This document shows, piece by piece, positions 1 to 5,358 of a stretch of DNA of 5,358 bases. The stretch is taken from positions 1 to 5,358 of the forward strand of contig JAUXFB010000127.1 in NCBI GenBank assembly GCA_030620255.1, in the 5' to 3' direction. The translations under genes and the position numbers were made by a program. Origin of the DNA: Candidatus Aminicenantota bacterium. GTDB lineage: Bacteria > Acidobacteriota > Aminicenantia > UBA2199. Within the stretch, counting starts at the first letter, position 1; the number at the start of each line of letters is the position of its first letter. The notes beneath the pieces were generated by a model. The model was not told the DNA's origin. It did no database searches and worked only from the letters and a program-made list of their open reading frames with translations.

Positions 1-1
1 T

Positions 2-583
2 AAAAATTTAAATGTAAGTAATAAGGAAATACAAAAATATTACAATCAGCATCATAATGAATTTACAAAAAAAGATGGCGTTGTTTTATATCAGATTTTA
101 GTAAAAAACAAAGAAAAAGCAATAAAAATACGGGGAGAATTAAAAAATTCTCCTGAAAAATTTAATGAGATTGCAAAACAAGAATCAGTCTCATTTGAAG
201 CAAATAAAAATGGATTAATGGGATATTTTGAAAAGGGTAATCTTCCAAAAGACATGGAGAATGTTGTTTTTTCACTTAAAACTAATGAAATAAGTCCTGT
301 TGTAGAATCTCCTTATGGATACCATATTTTCAAAGTTGTGAAGAAAACAAAAAAACGATTGATATTCTTCTCATCTGCTAAAGATAATATCAAAGATAAA
401 CTAGTTTCTGAAAAATTTCAGATTGCATATAACGAATATTTATCAGATTTAAAAAACGAATTGAACATACTTGTTTTTTATAAGAATTTATATTTTACAT
501 ACAAAAATAAAAAAGGAGAACAATCAGATGAAATTAAACAAAATATTAGCTTTAACCTTTTTCCTGATTATTATTTCAATTAA
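2..583 (+). CDS. PpiC/parvulin-type peptidyl-prolyl isomerase, C-terminal part (5' end off window)
   Basis: This reading frame is open from the left edge, so the start and the N-terminal domain lie outside the window; 193 residues are visible. Residues 5-22 (VSNKEIQKYYNQHHNEFT) are the helical lead-in typical of SurA/PrsA-type proteins. Residues about 27-112 form a parvulin (rotamase) domain, with the MGYFEKGNLP turn at 73-82, SLKTNEISPVV, and the closing YGYHIFKVV strand. Such proteins assist folding of exported proteins outside the inner membrane. The first conserved parvulin histidine (the H of the usual 'HILV') is Gln31 here (YQILV), whereas the second (GYHI) is kept, so isomerase activity is uncertain. 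A charged helix follows to about residue 160. The last 34 or so residues run over the ribosome binding site and first codons of the next gene and look like non-conserved tail. The same-strand overlap suggests one operon with the SurA-like gene. Family is clear; exact orthology is not. Confidence 0.88.
   Translation, partial: KNLNVSNKEIQKYYNQHHNEFTKKDGVVLYQILVKNKEKAIKIRGELKNSPEKFNEIAKQESVSFEANKNGLMGYFEKGNLPKDMENVVFSLKTNEISPVVESPYGYHIFKVVKKTKKRLIFFSSAKDNIKDKLVSEKFQIAYNEYLSDLKNELNILVFYKNLYFTYKNKKGEQSDEIKQNISFNLFPDYYFN
514..518 (+). promoter_or_regulatory. Ribosome binding site (AGGAG) of the SurA-like gene
   Basis: AGGAG lies nine bases before the ATG at 528. It fixes the start at 528 rather than the in-frame TTG at 471, because the protein from 528 begins directly with a signal peptide. 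The site sits inside the coding sequence of the upstream parvulin gene, so translation of the two genes may be coupled. Confidence 0.75.
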
Positions 584-1487
584 TGTTTTTCCTCAATTAA
601 TTGAGGAAATATATGCTGTAGTAAATGATGAAATAATAACTTATTCTGAACTATTTAATGCAAAGCAACAATTAATAAATGAATTAAGAGCAAAATATAA
701 AGGTAAAGAATTTGAAGAAGCATTAAAAAAAAGCAAACAAAAATTACTTGATAGAATAATAGAATATAAACTAATTCTATCAAAAGCAAAAGAAAAAAAA
801 TATGATGTTGAAAATGATATTAAAGTAATTATAAAAGAAATAAAAAAGCAGAATAATTTCACTACTGATAAAGAATTAGAAGAAGCATTAAAATCTCAAG
901 GTTTTACAATGAAAAAATTTAAAGAACAACAAAAGATAAACAGGATTCAGCAGAGATTTATATATGAAGAGGCATATTCAAATGTTAAAATCGATAATTC
1001 TGATATTATGGAATACTATAAAAAAAATATAGATAAATATACAACACCTTTACAACTTTCTATAAATTGCCTGTTTTTAAATAGAGAAAATTATAGTACA
1101 CATGAAGATGTTTTGGGAAAAAAAGATAAGATCAATTCAGAACTTAATGAAACAAATTTCAAAGAGGTTGCAAAAAAATATTCCGAGTTATCCAATTCAG
1201 AAGATAATATTTTCCTTGGAAACTTTAAAAAAGGAGAATTAGATAATAAAATTGAAGAAAAAGCCTTAAAACTAAAAAAGGGAGAACATTCTTCATGGAT
1301 AGAGACTGATAGCGGGTGGTATATTATTCAATTAATTAGTAAAACTGAATCAAAATTAATTGAATATAAAAAAGTTAGAGAAGAGATAAAAAACAAATTA
1401 ATGAGAATTGAGCAAGAAAAAGAATTAATAAATCTAATAGAAAGATTAAAAAAAGAGAGCTATATAAAAATATATAAAGAATTTTAA
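528..1487 (+). CDS. SurA-like periplasmic chaperone with one degenerate parvulin domain
   Basis: The protein has 319 residues from the ATG at 528, chosen for its AGGAG site and the export signal it exposes (residues 1-23, KLNK then a hydrophobic stretch ILALTFFLIIISINVF). Residues 24-45 (LIEEIYAVVNDEIITYSEL) are the classic SurA N-terminal opening. A long lysine/glutamate-rich helical SurA_N chaperone region runs to about 155, a single parvulin-like domain spans about 173-272 (FLGNFKKGELDNK, ALKLKKGEHSS, DSGWYIIQL), and a C-terminal helix follows. E. coli SurA has two parvulin domains; this protein has one. Both signature histidines are gone: the 'HIL' position is Asn180 (SINCLFL) and the 'GYHI' position is Tyr265 (GWYII). 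I infer a chaperone for outer-membrane or exported proteins without prolyl-isomerase catalysis. It follows a second parvulin gene in the same operon, and its stop overlaps that of convergent galK. It could instead be named PpiC/PrsA-like; the SurA_N start favours SurA-like. Confidence 0.9.
   Translation: MKLNKILALTFFLIIISINVFPQLIEEIYAVVNDEIITYSELFNAKQQLINELRAKYKGKEFEEALKKSKQKLLDRIIEYKLILSKAKEKKYDVENDIKVIIKEIKKQNNFTTDKELEEALKSQGFTMKKFKEQQKINRIQQRFIYEEAYSNVKIDNSDIMEYYKKNIDKYTTPLQLSINCLFLNRENYSTHEDVLGKKDKINSELNETNFKEVAKKYSELSNSEDNIFLGNFKKGELDNKIEEKALKLKKGEHSSWIETDSGWYIIQLISKTESKLIEYKKVREEIKNKLMRIEQEKELINLIERLKKESYIKIYKEF
588..609. repeat. 22-bp perfect palindrome inside the SurA-like gene
   Basis: TTTCCTCAATT is followed immediately by its exact reverse complement, with the centre between 598 and 599. 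It starts five bases after the stop codon of the upstream gene (581-583) and covers codons for FPQLIEE at the end of the SurA-like signal peptide. As RNA it could fold into a hairpin of seven to nine pairs with a small AU loop. No U-run follows, so it is not an intrinsic terminator. Function is unknown; it may be coincidental. Confidence 0.6.
1325..1366. repeat. AT-rich inverted repeat, 13-bp arms, 16-bp loop
   Basis: The arms TATTCAATTAATT (1325-1337) and AATTAATTGAATA (1354-1366) are exact reverse complements. They lie in the coding sequence for the parvulin-like domain and following helix of the SurA-like protein. Each arm has only one G/C pair, so any hairpin would be weak. It shares the CAATTAATT core with the palindrome at 588-609, which partly reflects the same Gln-Leu-Ile codons. 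Probably a by-product of AT-rich coding sequence. Confidence 0.35.
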
Positions 1488-2779
1488 ATTGTATTCAGAT
1501 TTAGGGTACCATAAGACCTAATATTTAACGCCATCGCACTTTTTTCTCCAAATATGGATTCCATAAATTTTATGTATTGTTCCAAAGATTTATTTGGTAA
1601 AAAGACCTGTATGGTTCCAGCAAAACCTCCACCGTGAACTCTACAAGCACCTGATCCAATTTTTTTTATATAAAGTTCAGAAAACGCAAGGCCTAACATC
1701 AAACCCTGCTCTCTAACATTTTTTGTAGCAAAACAATTTTGTAAAAAGCAGCAAGAAGATCTACCGGATTCGTTCACCATATCTAAAAAATATTTAAAAT
1801 TACCTTGCTTTAAAGCATAGAACTCCTTTTCAACTCGTCTGTTTTCCTCAAAAAAATGTAAAACTCTTAATATAGCTCTATCCCCTACCTTTGTTCTTAA
1901 CTCTTTTATATTTTTTATAACCTGATCAAATCCGACATCTATACATACATTCTTTTCAAGAAGCTGGGCAACTGATTTCATCTCTTCTGGTATTGATGAA
2001 TAATCATCAGTTAAATCAATATGGCTTCCTCCAGTATTTACTATAAGCAGGCTATATTTTTCTTTTTCAAAATCGAAACTCAACCTCTGCACAACAGGCT
2101 TCTCCGGATTCTTAAAATCAATAGATATTAACCCTCCAATTGCACAGGTTAACTGATCCATAAGGCCACAGGGTTTATTAAAAAAAATATTTTCTGAATA
2201 TTGCCCAATCATTGCAATAGATTCTTCAGAAACTTTATTATTATTATATAAGGTATTAAAAATAGTTCCAATTAACACCTCAATTGAAGCAGAAGAGCTT
2301 AAACCAGAACCAGGTAATACATTGCTACTAATACACGCATAAAATCCACCTGTTCTATACCCTAGTTGGTTAAATCGTGATGCAATGCCCCTTATCAGTG
2401 CTGTTGTTGTTTGTTGCTCATTTTTTTTAGGCTCAAGTTCTCTAAGATCAACACAAAAAGGCTCTGAATAGCCTTGAGAAACAATAACCACTTTATTATT
2501 AAGATTTTTTGTAGCTATGGCAATTGAGTCAAGGTTTACACTAGCAGCCAGAACTTTTCCATTGTTGTGATCTGTATGATTACCTCCTAATTCAGTACGA
2601 CCCGGAGTGCTGAAGAAATGTAAATCTTCCTCATCAAAATTTTTATAAAATTCATGTATTAGTTTTTTAAATCTATTACGGTTTGTTTCTATAATATCTT
2701 TTTCATATCCATATAATTTTCCGAGTATCCTGGTAAAACCCTGGTTATATAATATTTTGTATGCTTCAGGTTCAGACAT
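1484..2779 (-). CDS. galK: Galactokinase (GHMP kinase family)
   Basis: The protein has 431 residues and is cytoplasmic; it phosphorylates galactose at C1 with ATP. All three GHMP/galactokinase motifs are present: the sugar-binding motif at 59-75 (PGRTELGGNHTDHNNGK), the phosphate loop at 156-164 (PGSGLSSSA) and the C-terminal glycine motif at 380-389 (RVHGGGFAGT). Asp208 in CGLMDQ matches the catalytic base (human Asp186), and Arg61, His68, Asp70 and Tyr260 match human Arg37, His44, Asp46 and Tyr236. The usual sugar-contacting Glu (human Glu43) is Asn67. The length and the GRTELGGNHTDHN form match a subfamily I recall from Firmicutes, longer than the usual 350-400 residues. The ATG at 2779 is preceded directly by an in-frame TAA, so no longer start is possible. 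Its ribosome site is weak (ACGGGTAA), consistent with coupling to the symporter gene ending 17 bp upstream. No galT or galE is in view. Galactose is the best substrate guess; a related sugar is possible. Confidence 0.93.
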   Translation of the reverse strand: MSEPEAYKILYNQGFTRILGKLYGYEKDIIETNRNRFKKLIHEFYKNFDEEDLHFFSTPGRTELGGNHTDHNNGKVLAASVNLDSIAIATKNLNNKVVIVSQGYSEPFCVDLRELEPKKNEQQTTTALIRGIASRFNQLGYRTGGFYACISSNVLPGSGLSSSASIEVLIGTIFNTLYNNNKVSEESIAMIGQYSENIFFNKPCGLMDQLTCAIGGLISIDFKNPEKPVVQRLSFDFEKEKYSLLIVNTGGSHIDLTDDYSSIPEEMKSVAQLLEKNVCIDVGFDQVIKNIKELRTKVGDRAILRVLHFFEENRRVEKEFYALKQGNFKYFLDMVNESGRSSCCFLQNCFATKNVREQGLMLGLAFSELYIKKIGSGACRVHGGGFAGTIQVFLPNKSLEQYIKFMESIFGEKSAMALNIRSYGTLNLNTI

Positions 2780-2796
2780 TTACCCGTTAATTATTA

Positions 2797-4371
2797 TTAC
2801 CAAAACAGAATATAAAGTACTGATAAAATTGCACATATTCCAACTGCAGCAACATTAAACACCGAGTCTGTTTCAAATAGTTTCCTGTTTAAATGTATGG
2901 CTTTGGGATCTTCACCCTTTTTTTCATACAAAGATATAAAAATAACAATCAAACTGAGTATTATAAAAATAACGCCCATTCTATCAAGAAAAGCCATTTT
3001 AGGAGCAAAATACTTAAAACCTGCTGAAAGGGGTAGAGTTAAAATTGCAGCCCATAATGCAGAATTTGGAGTTGTCCTTTTCCAGAAAAGCCCAAACATG
3101 AAGATTACTAAAATACCAGGACTCACAAACCCGGTAAATTCTTGAATATACTGAAATGCTTGATCCAGAGAGCTAAGCATTGGTGCAACTAATACTGCTA
3201 TTAATAAAGCCACCCCACTGGTTATTCTTCCTGTTTTTACAAGTTCAGATTCTGTAGCATTCTTTTTAATTATTTGTTTATATATATCCATTGAAAAAAT
3301 AGTTGCAGTACTATTCACCATGGAGCTTAAAGAAGATACGATTGCTGCAATTAAGGCAGCAAAAGCTATACCTTTAATACCCACAGTTACATATGTATTC
3401 AATAACCATGGATAAGCTTCATCCGGTTTCAAAATATTCGCTTTTAATACAAAAGCTGCAATACCTGGAATAACAACAATTAATGGTGTTAATAACTTAA
3501 GATATCCTGCAAATACCAGACCTTTTTGAGCTTCCTTTAGGCTCTTTGCAGCTAAAGCCCTCTGTGTAATATATTGATTACATCCCCAATAAAACAGATT
3601 AGCTATCCACATTCCTCCAATAAGGACTCCAATCCCCGGTAAATCTATATAATGAGGGCTTGATTTATCTAAAATCATGTTAAATTTTTCAGGTGCCTGT
3701 CGTATGAGCTCAAAAAAACCAGTAAATACACTGTTGCTGCCAATTGTTGCTGCTACTGCTTTTAATGCAAGAACAGAAGTTATTAACCCACCTATAATGA
3801 GAACTGTAACCTGTAGAACATCTGTCCATGCAACTGCTTTTAATCCACCATAAATTGTATAAAGTGATGAAAAAACAGCCAATCCGATCACACCGTACAA
3901 CAGAGGTATGCCCATTATTGTTCTTAAAGCTAAAGCACCAAGATAAAGCACTGAGGTCAAATTAACAAAAATATATACAAGAAGCCAAAATAATGCCAAC
4001 ATTGTTCTCAAACGCTTATCAAAACGTATTTCAAGAAACTGAGGCATAGTATATATACCCTTTTCCATTAAAATTGGTAAAAAATATTTAGCAACCAATA
4101 TAAGAGTTAATGCAGCCATCCACTCATATGAAGCAATAGCCAGACCTATAACATACCCAGAACCACACATGCCAATAACCTGTTCAGCTGAGATATTAGA
4201 AGCTATCAAAGAAGCTCCCACTGCCCACCAGGGTAAAGCCTTACTTGCCAGAAAATAGTCCTTTGAATCTTTTATATGGCCTTTCTTTTCTCTTGATACT
4301 AATAACCCTAAAGAAACTACTACAAAAAAGTACCCAAAAAAAACAATATAATCAACTAATGAAAAATTCAT
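2797..4371 (-). CDS. sglT: Sodium/galactose (glucose) symporter, SSS family, vSGLT-like
   Basis: A 524-residue inner-membrane protein with about 14 hydrophobic segments that couples sodium entry to sugar uptake. It closely resembles Vibrio parahaemolyticus SglT (vSGLT) along its whole length, for example WWAVGASLIASNISAEQ (48-64), IYGGLKAVAWTDVLQ (173-187), IANLFYWGCNQYI (256-268) and AFQYIQEFTGFVSPG (405-419). Residues known to hold galactose in the vSGLT structure are all kept: Gln64 (Q69), Glu83 (E88), Asn258 (N260), Lys292 (K294) and Gln410 (Q428). The gate residues Met68, Tyr82, Tyr261 and Phe406 and the sodium-site Ser346/Ser347 (S364/S365) are also kept. The loop before AYPWL (about 308-320) is shorter than in vSGLT as I remember it. 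The ATG at 4371 has an AGGAG seven bases upstream. The gene ends in three in-frame stops (TAATAATAA), 17 bp before galK, so the two form an uptake-plus-kinase pair. Family certain; substrate strongly supported by residues and neighbour. Confidence 0.95.
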   Translation of the reverse strand: MNFSLVDYIVFFGYFFVVVSLGLLVSREKKGHIKDSKDYFLASKALPWWAVGASLIASNISAEQVIGMCGSGYVIGLAIASYEWMAALTLILVAKYFLPILMEKGIYTMPQFLEIRFDKRLRTMLALFWLLVYIFVNLTSVLYLGALALRTIMGIPLLYGVIGLAVFSSLYTIYGGLKAVAWTDVLQVTVLIIGGLITSVLALKAVAATIGSNSVFTGFFELIRQAPEKFNMILDKSSPHYIDLPGIGVLIGGMWIANLFYWGCNQYITQRALAAKSLKEAQKGLVFAGYLKLLTPLIVVIPGIAAFVLKANILKPDEAYPWLLNTYVTVGIKGIAFAALIAAIVSSLSSMVNSTATIFSMDIYKQIIKKNATESELVKTGRITSGVALLIAVLVAPMLSSLDQAFQYIQEFTGFVSPGILVIFMFGLFWKRTTPNSALWAAILTLPLSAGFKYFAPKMAFLDRMGVIFIILSLIVIFISLYEKKGEDPKAIHLNRKLFETDSVFNVAAVGICAILSVLYILFW

Positions 4372-4378
4372 CTATATT

Positions 4379-4383
4379 CTCCT
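4379..4383 (-). promoter_or_regulatory. Ribosome binding site (AGGAG) of the symporter gene
   Basis: On the minus strand AGGAG stands seven bases before the ATG at 4371-4369, a standard spacing. This supports the start just before MNFSLVDYIVF, which places the first membrane helix right at the N-terminus as in the SSS family. Confidence 0.75.
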
Positions 4384-4425
4384 AACATTTCTTGTCATTT
4401 TAGAGAACAACCTTGAAATCAATTT

Positions 4426-4782
4426 TTATCTTAAATTAATAAAATCTACAAATTTATTCTTTTTTAAAAGTATAAAAAAATTAGAAACTCTTTGCTCAGC
4501 CTGGTCAAGGTTATCTTTGTGATTCTTTTCCATTTCCTGAATTATTTCATAGACATTTCTCTTTCCGTCAATGAGTAACCAAACTGAAGTTCCCAATTTA
4601 TCAAGATGAATTTTAAATACCTGACTTTTGTTAAAAAACCAAATTATTTTTTTCATAAATTTTTTCTTTGACTTTTCCTTTATTAGATAAACTCTCTCCT
4701 TTTCATCTTTATCCCATTCTATATTTCTAACAGGAATAAACTCAAAGAAATTTTCTTTATTTTTTATCTCTGGGTTTTTCAT
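4426..4782 (-). CDS. Stand-alone PqqD-family protein
   Basis: A 118-residue soluble, lysine-rich protein with no signal peptide. Residues about 14-113 fit the PqqD fold: an opening FIPVRNIEWDKDEKERVYLI (15-34), a basic linker (35-46), then the diagnostic HLDKLGTSVWLLIDGKRNVYEI region (59-80) and the AEQRVSNFFILLKKNKFV helix (95-112). Members of this fold bind leader peptides of ribosomally made, modified peptides (the RiPP recognition element). Here no radical-SAM enzyme, precursor peptide or PQQ gene is visible, so a role in PQQ synthesis is not implied and the gene symbol is left blank. It sits 53 bp after an OPT peptide transporter gene and 54 bp before the sugar symporter gene, all on one strand. 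The ATG at 4782 is the first possible start after an in-frame TAG at 4792-4794. AGGA directly abuts the ATG, which is unusually close. Family likely; function unknown. Confidence 0.8.
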   Translation of the reverse strand: MKNPEIKNKENFFEFIPVRNIEWDKDEKERVYLIKEKSKKKFMKKIIWFFNKSQVFKIHLDKLGTSVWLLIDGKRNVYEIIQEMEKNHKDNLDQAEQRVSNFFILLKKNKFVDFINLR

Positions 4783-4786
4783 TCCT
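4783..4786 (-). promoter_or_regulatory. Abnormally placed Shine-Dalgarno-like AGGA of the PqqD-like gene
   Basis: Minus-strand AGGA touches the ATG with no spacer, and an out-of-frame ATGTAG start-stop begins seven bases before that ATG (4789-4784). No better-spaced purine-rich site is visible upstream. Initiation may be weak or depend on ribosomes from the upstream OPT gene. Confidence 0.35.
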
Positions 4787-4835
4787 ACATTCTATTGTTA
4801 TAAAAAAACAATCACTAATTTCCAAGTCAAATTAT

Positions 4836-5358
4836 TCACTCCTGGTCAGCATTTCCTGCATTATTAAGCGGAAGTTTAACTAACAAATATCCTAAAGCAA
4901 CAATTACGAAAATACTTATAAAATAAGGAGAACCTGGCCATAGATTAGGTATATGAACCTCAAAGAAAGCAAGAGCAGCAAACAAAAGTCCCATTAATGC
5001 TTCTCCAGCAATCAGACCTGCTGCAATTAAAATCCCCCTGTTTTCAATACGTGATTTTTGATTATCATTAAATTTCCTCTTTTCAATAATCATATCCACA
5101 ACCCAGCGAATTATACCGCCAACAAATATCGCAGCAACAGTACCAAAAGAGAGATACATACCAACGCAAACAAGCATTGGACTCTTAACCTTAACAAGGA
5201 TAAACCCAATAGCCATTATAAGTCCAACTATTAAAAGAGGCCATACCATCTCACCGCCAACAATACCAAGAGAAAGCTTTGCCATTAATCCTGCTTGAGG
5301 AGCAGCAAGAACATCTCCTCCGAATCCACCCTGATATCCTTTTTCAGCAGCCATCTTA
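4836..5358 (-). CDS. OPT-family (oligopeptide) transporter, C-terminal part (5' end off window)
   Basis: Only the last 173 residues are visible; the frame stays open through the right edge, so the Met codon at 5354 is internal, not the start. OPT proteins usually run to about 600-700 residues with many membrane helices and carry peptides or metal chelates across the inner membrane. Family marks are LAAPQAGLMAKL (near 5313-5278), VCVGMYLSFGTVAAIFVGGIIR, and the terminal ENRGILIAAGLIAGEALMG segment, which matches the conserved 'RG-L-ASGLIAGEAL-G' region. About five hydrophobic segments can be read, separated by a charged loop (EKRKFNDNQKSRIE), and the protein ends in a short polar tail with a TGA stop. 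The transported substrate cannot be read from this part. The next gene on the strand is the PqqD-like gene after 53 bp, so co-transcription is plausible. Confidence 0.9.
   Translation of the reverse strand, partial: KMAAEKGYQGGFGGDVLAAPQAGLMAKLSLGIVGGEMVWPLLIVGLIMAIGFILVKVKSPMLVCVGMYLSFGTVAAIFVGGIIRWVVDMIIEKRKFNDNQKSRIENRGILIAAGLIAGEALMGLLFAALAFFEVHIPNLWPGSPYFISIFVIVALGYLLVKLPLNNAGNADQE

Noticed and set aside
471..527. Upstream TTG start for the SurA-like protein, adding 19 residues
   Set aside because: It would bury the signal peptide behind a non-conserved stretch, and the AGGAG with ATG at 528 is clearly better.
641..862. Minus-strand open frame of 73 codons inside the SurA-like gene
   Set aside because: It is antisense to a well-supported gene; its phenylalanine/serine/leucine content is the complement of AAA/GAA-rich codons.
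714..893. 15-base direct repeat (714-728 and 879-893) in the SurA-like gene
   Set aside because: Both copies encode EEALK in the lysine/glutamate-rich helical region; shared codons explain the identity without duplication.
1461..1522. Terminator hairpins near the convergent gene ends (TATATA-AAAA-TATATA; TTAGG...CCTAA at 1501-1521)
   Set aside because: The first is all A/T with six-base arms; the second has five-base arms, an 11-base loop and no clear U-run. Neither is a credible terminator.
2897..3145. Plus-strand open frame of 82 codons inside the symporter gene
   Set aside because: It is antisense to conserved SSS-family sequence and shows no recognisable domain.
4372..4425. Possible promoter in the gap before the symporter gene (TTGATT and TAAAAT on the minus strand)
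   Set aside because: The spacing is only 14 bases and neither box is a full match, so the gap may simply be part of an operon.
4426..4782. PQQ biosynthesis or a RiPP cluster
   Set aside because: Only the PqqD-like protein is present; no PqqA-, PqqE- or other radical-SAM-like gene or precursor peptide is visible in the window.
4800..4830. TTGACT (minus strand, 4830-4825) as a -35 box for the PqqD-like gene
   Set aside because: The nearest -10-like TATAAC is 22 bases away, too far, and only T-rich sequence stands at the normal 17-base spacing. Such matches are expected in AT-rich gaps.

Overview
The window is AT-rich bacterial DNA, most extreme in the left third, where lysine is read almost entirely from AAA codons. 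It carries six protein genes and no RNA gene, insertion sequence or CRISPR array. The two genes on the left make secreted or periplasmic folding factors of the SurA/PpiC type, which points to a diderm (outer-membrane) bacterium. A free-standing PqqD-like protein beside an OPT-family peptide transporter, with a vSGLT-like sugar symporter and a galactokinase of the roughly 430-residue type, suggests an anaerobic heterotroph that scavenges peptides and sugars. An Aminicenantes- or Acidobacteriota-like lineage is a guess from gene content, not a demonstrated placement.

Layout. On the plus strand, bases 2-583 are the C-terminal part of a parvulin-domain protein that begins before the window. It is followed, with a 55-56 bp overlap, by a complete SurA-like gene (528-1487). 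The remaining genes are on the minus strand and are transcribed right to left: the C-terminal part of an OPT transporter (4836-5358, begins beyond the right edge), a small PqqD-like protein (4426-4782), a sodium/galactose symporter (2797-4371) and galactokinase (1484-2779). The two blocks meet tail to tail at 1484-1487, where the stop codons overlap, so there is no spacer for a terminator.

How the genes work together. The symporter keeps every sugar- and sodium-contacting residue that I can map from the crystallised Vibrio SglT. It lies 17 bp upstream of galactokinase, so the pair reads as a galactose import-and-phosphorylation module. No galT, galE or other Leloir gene is in the window. The OPT and PqqD genes lie on the same strand with gaps of 53-54 bp and may or may not share the transcript.

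There is no gene-free stretch above 300 bp. The gaps (2780-2796, 4372-4425, 4783-4835) hold ribosome binding sites but no convincing promoter or terminator. I do not see an obviously new multi-gene system. The points most worth following are the solo PqqD, the galactokinase sugar-site substitution, the loss of parvulin histidines, and a 22-bp perfect palindrome inside the SurA-like gene.
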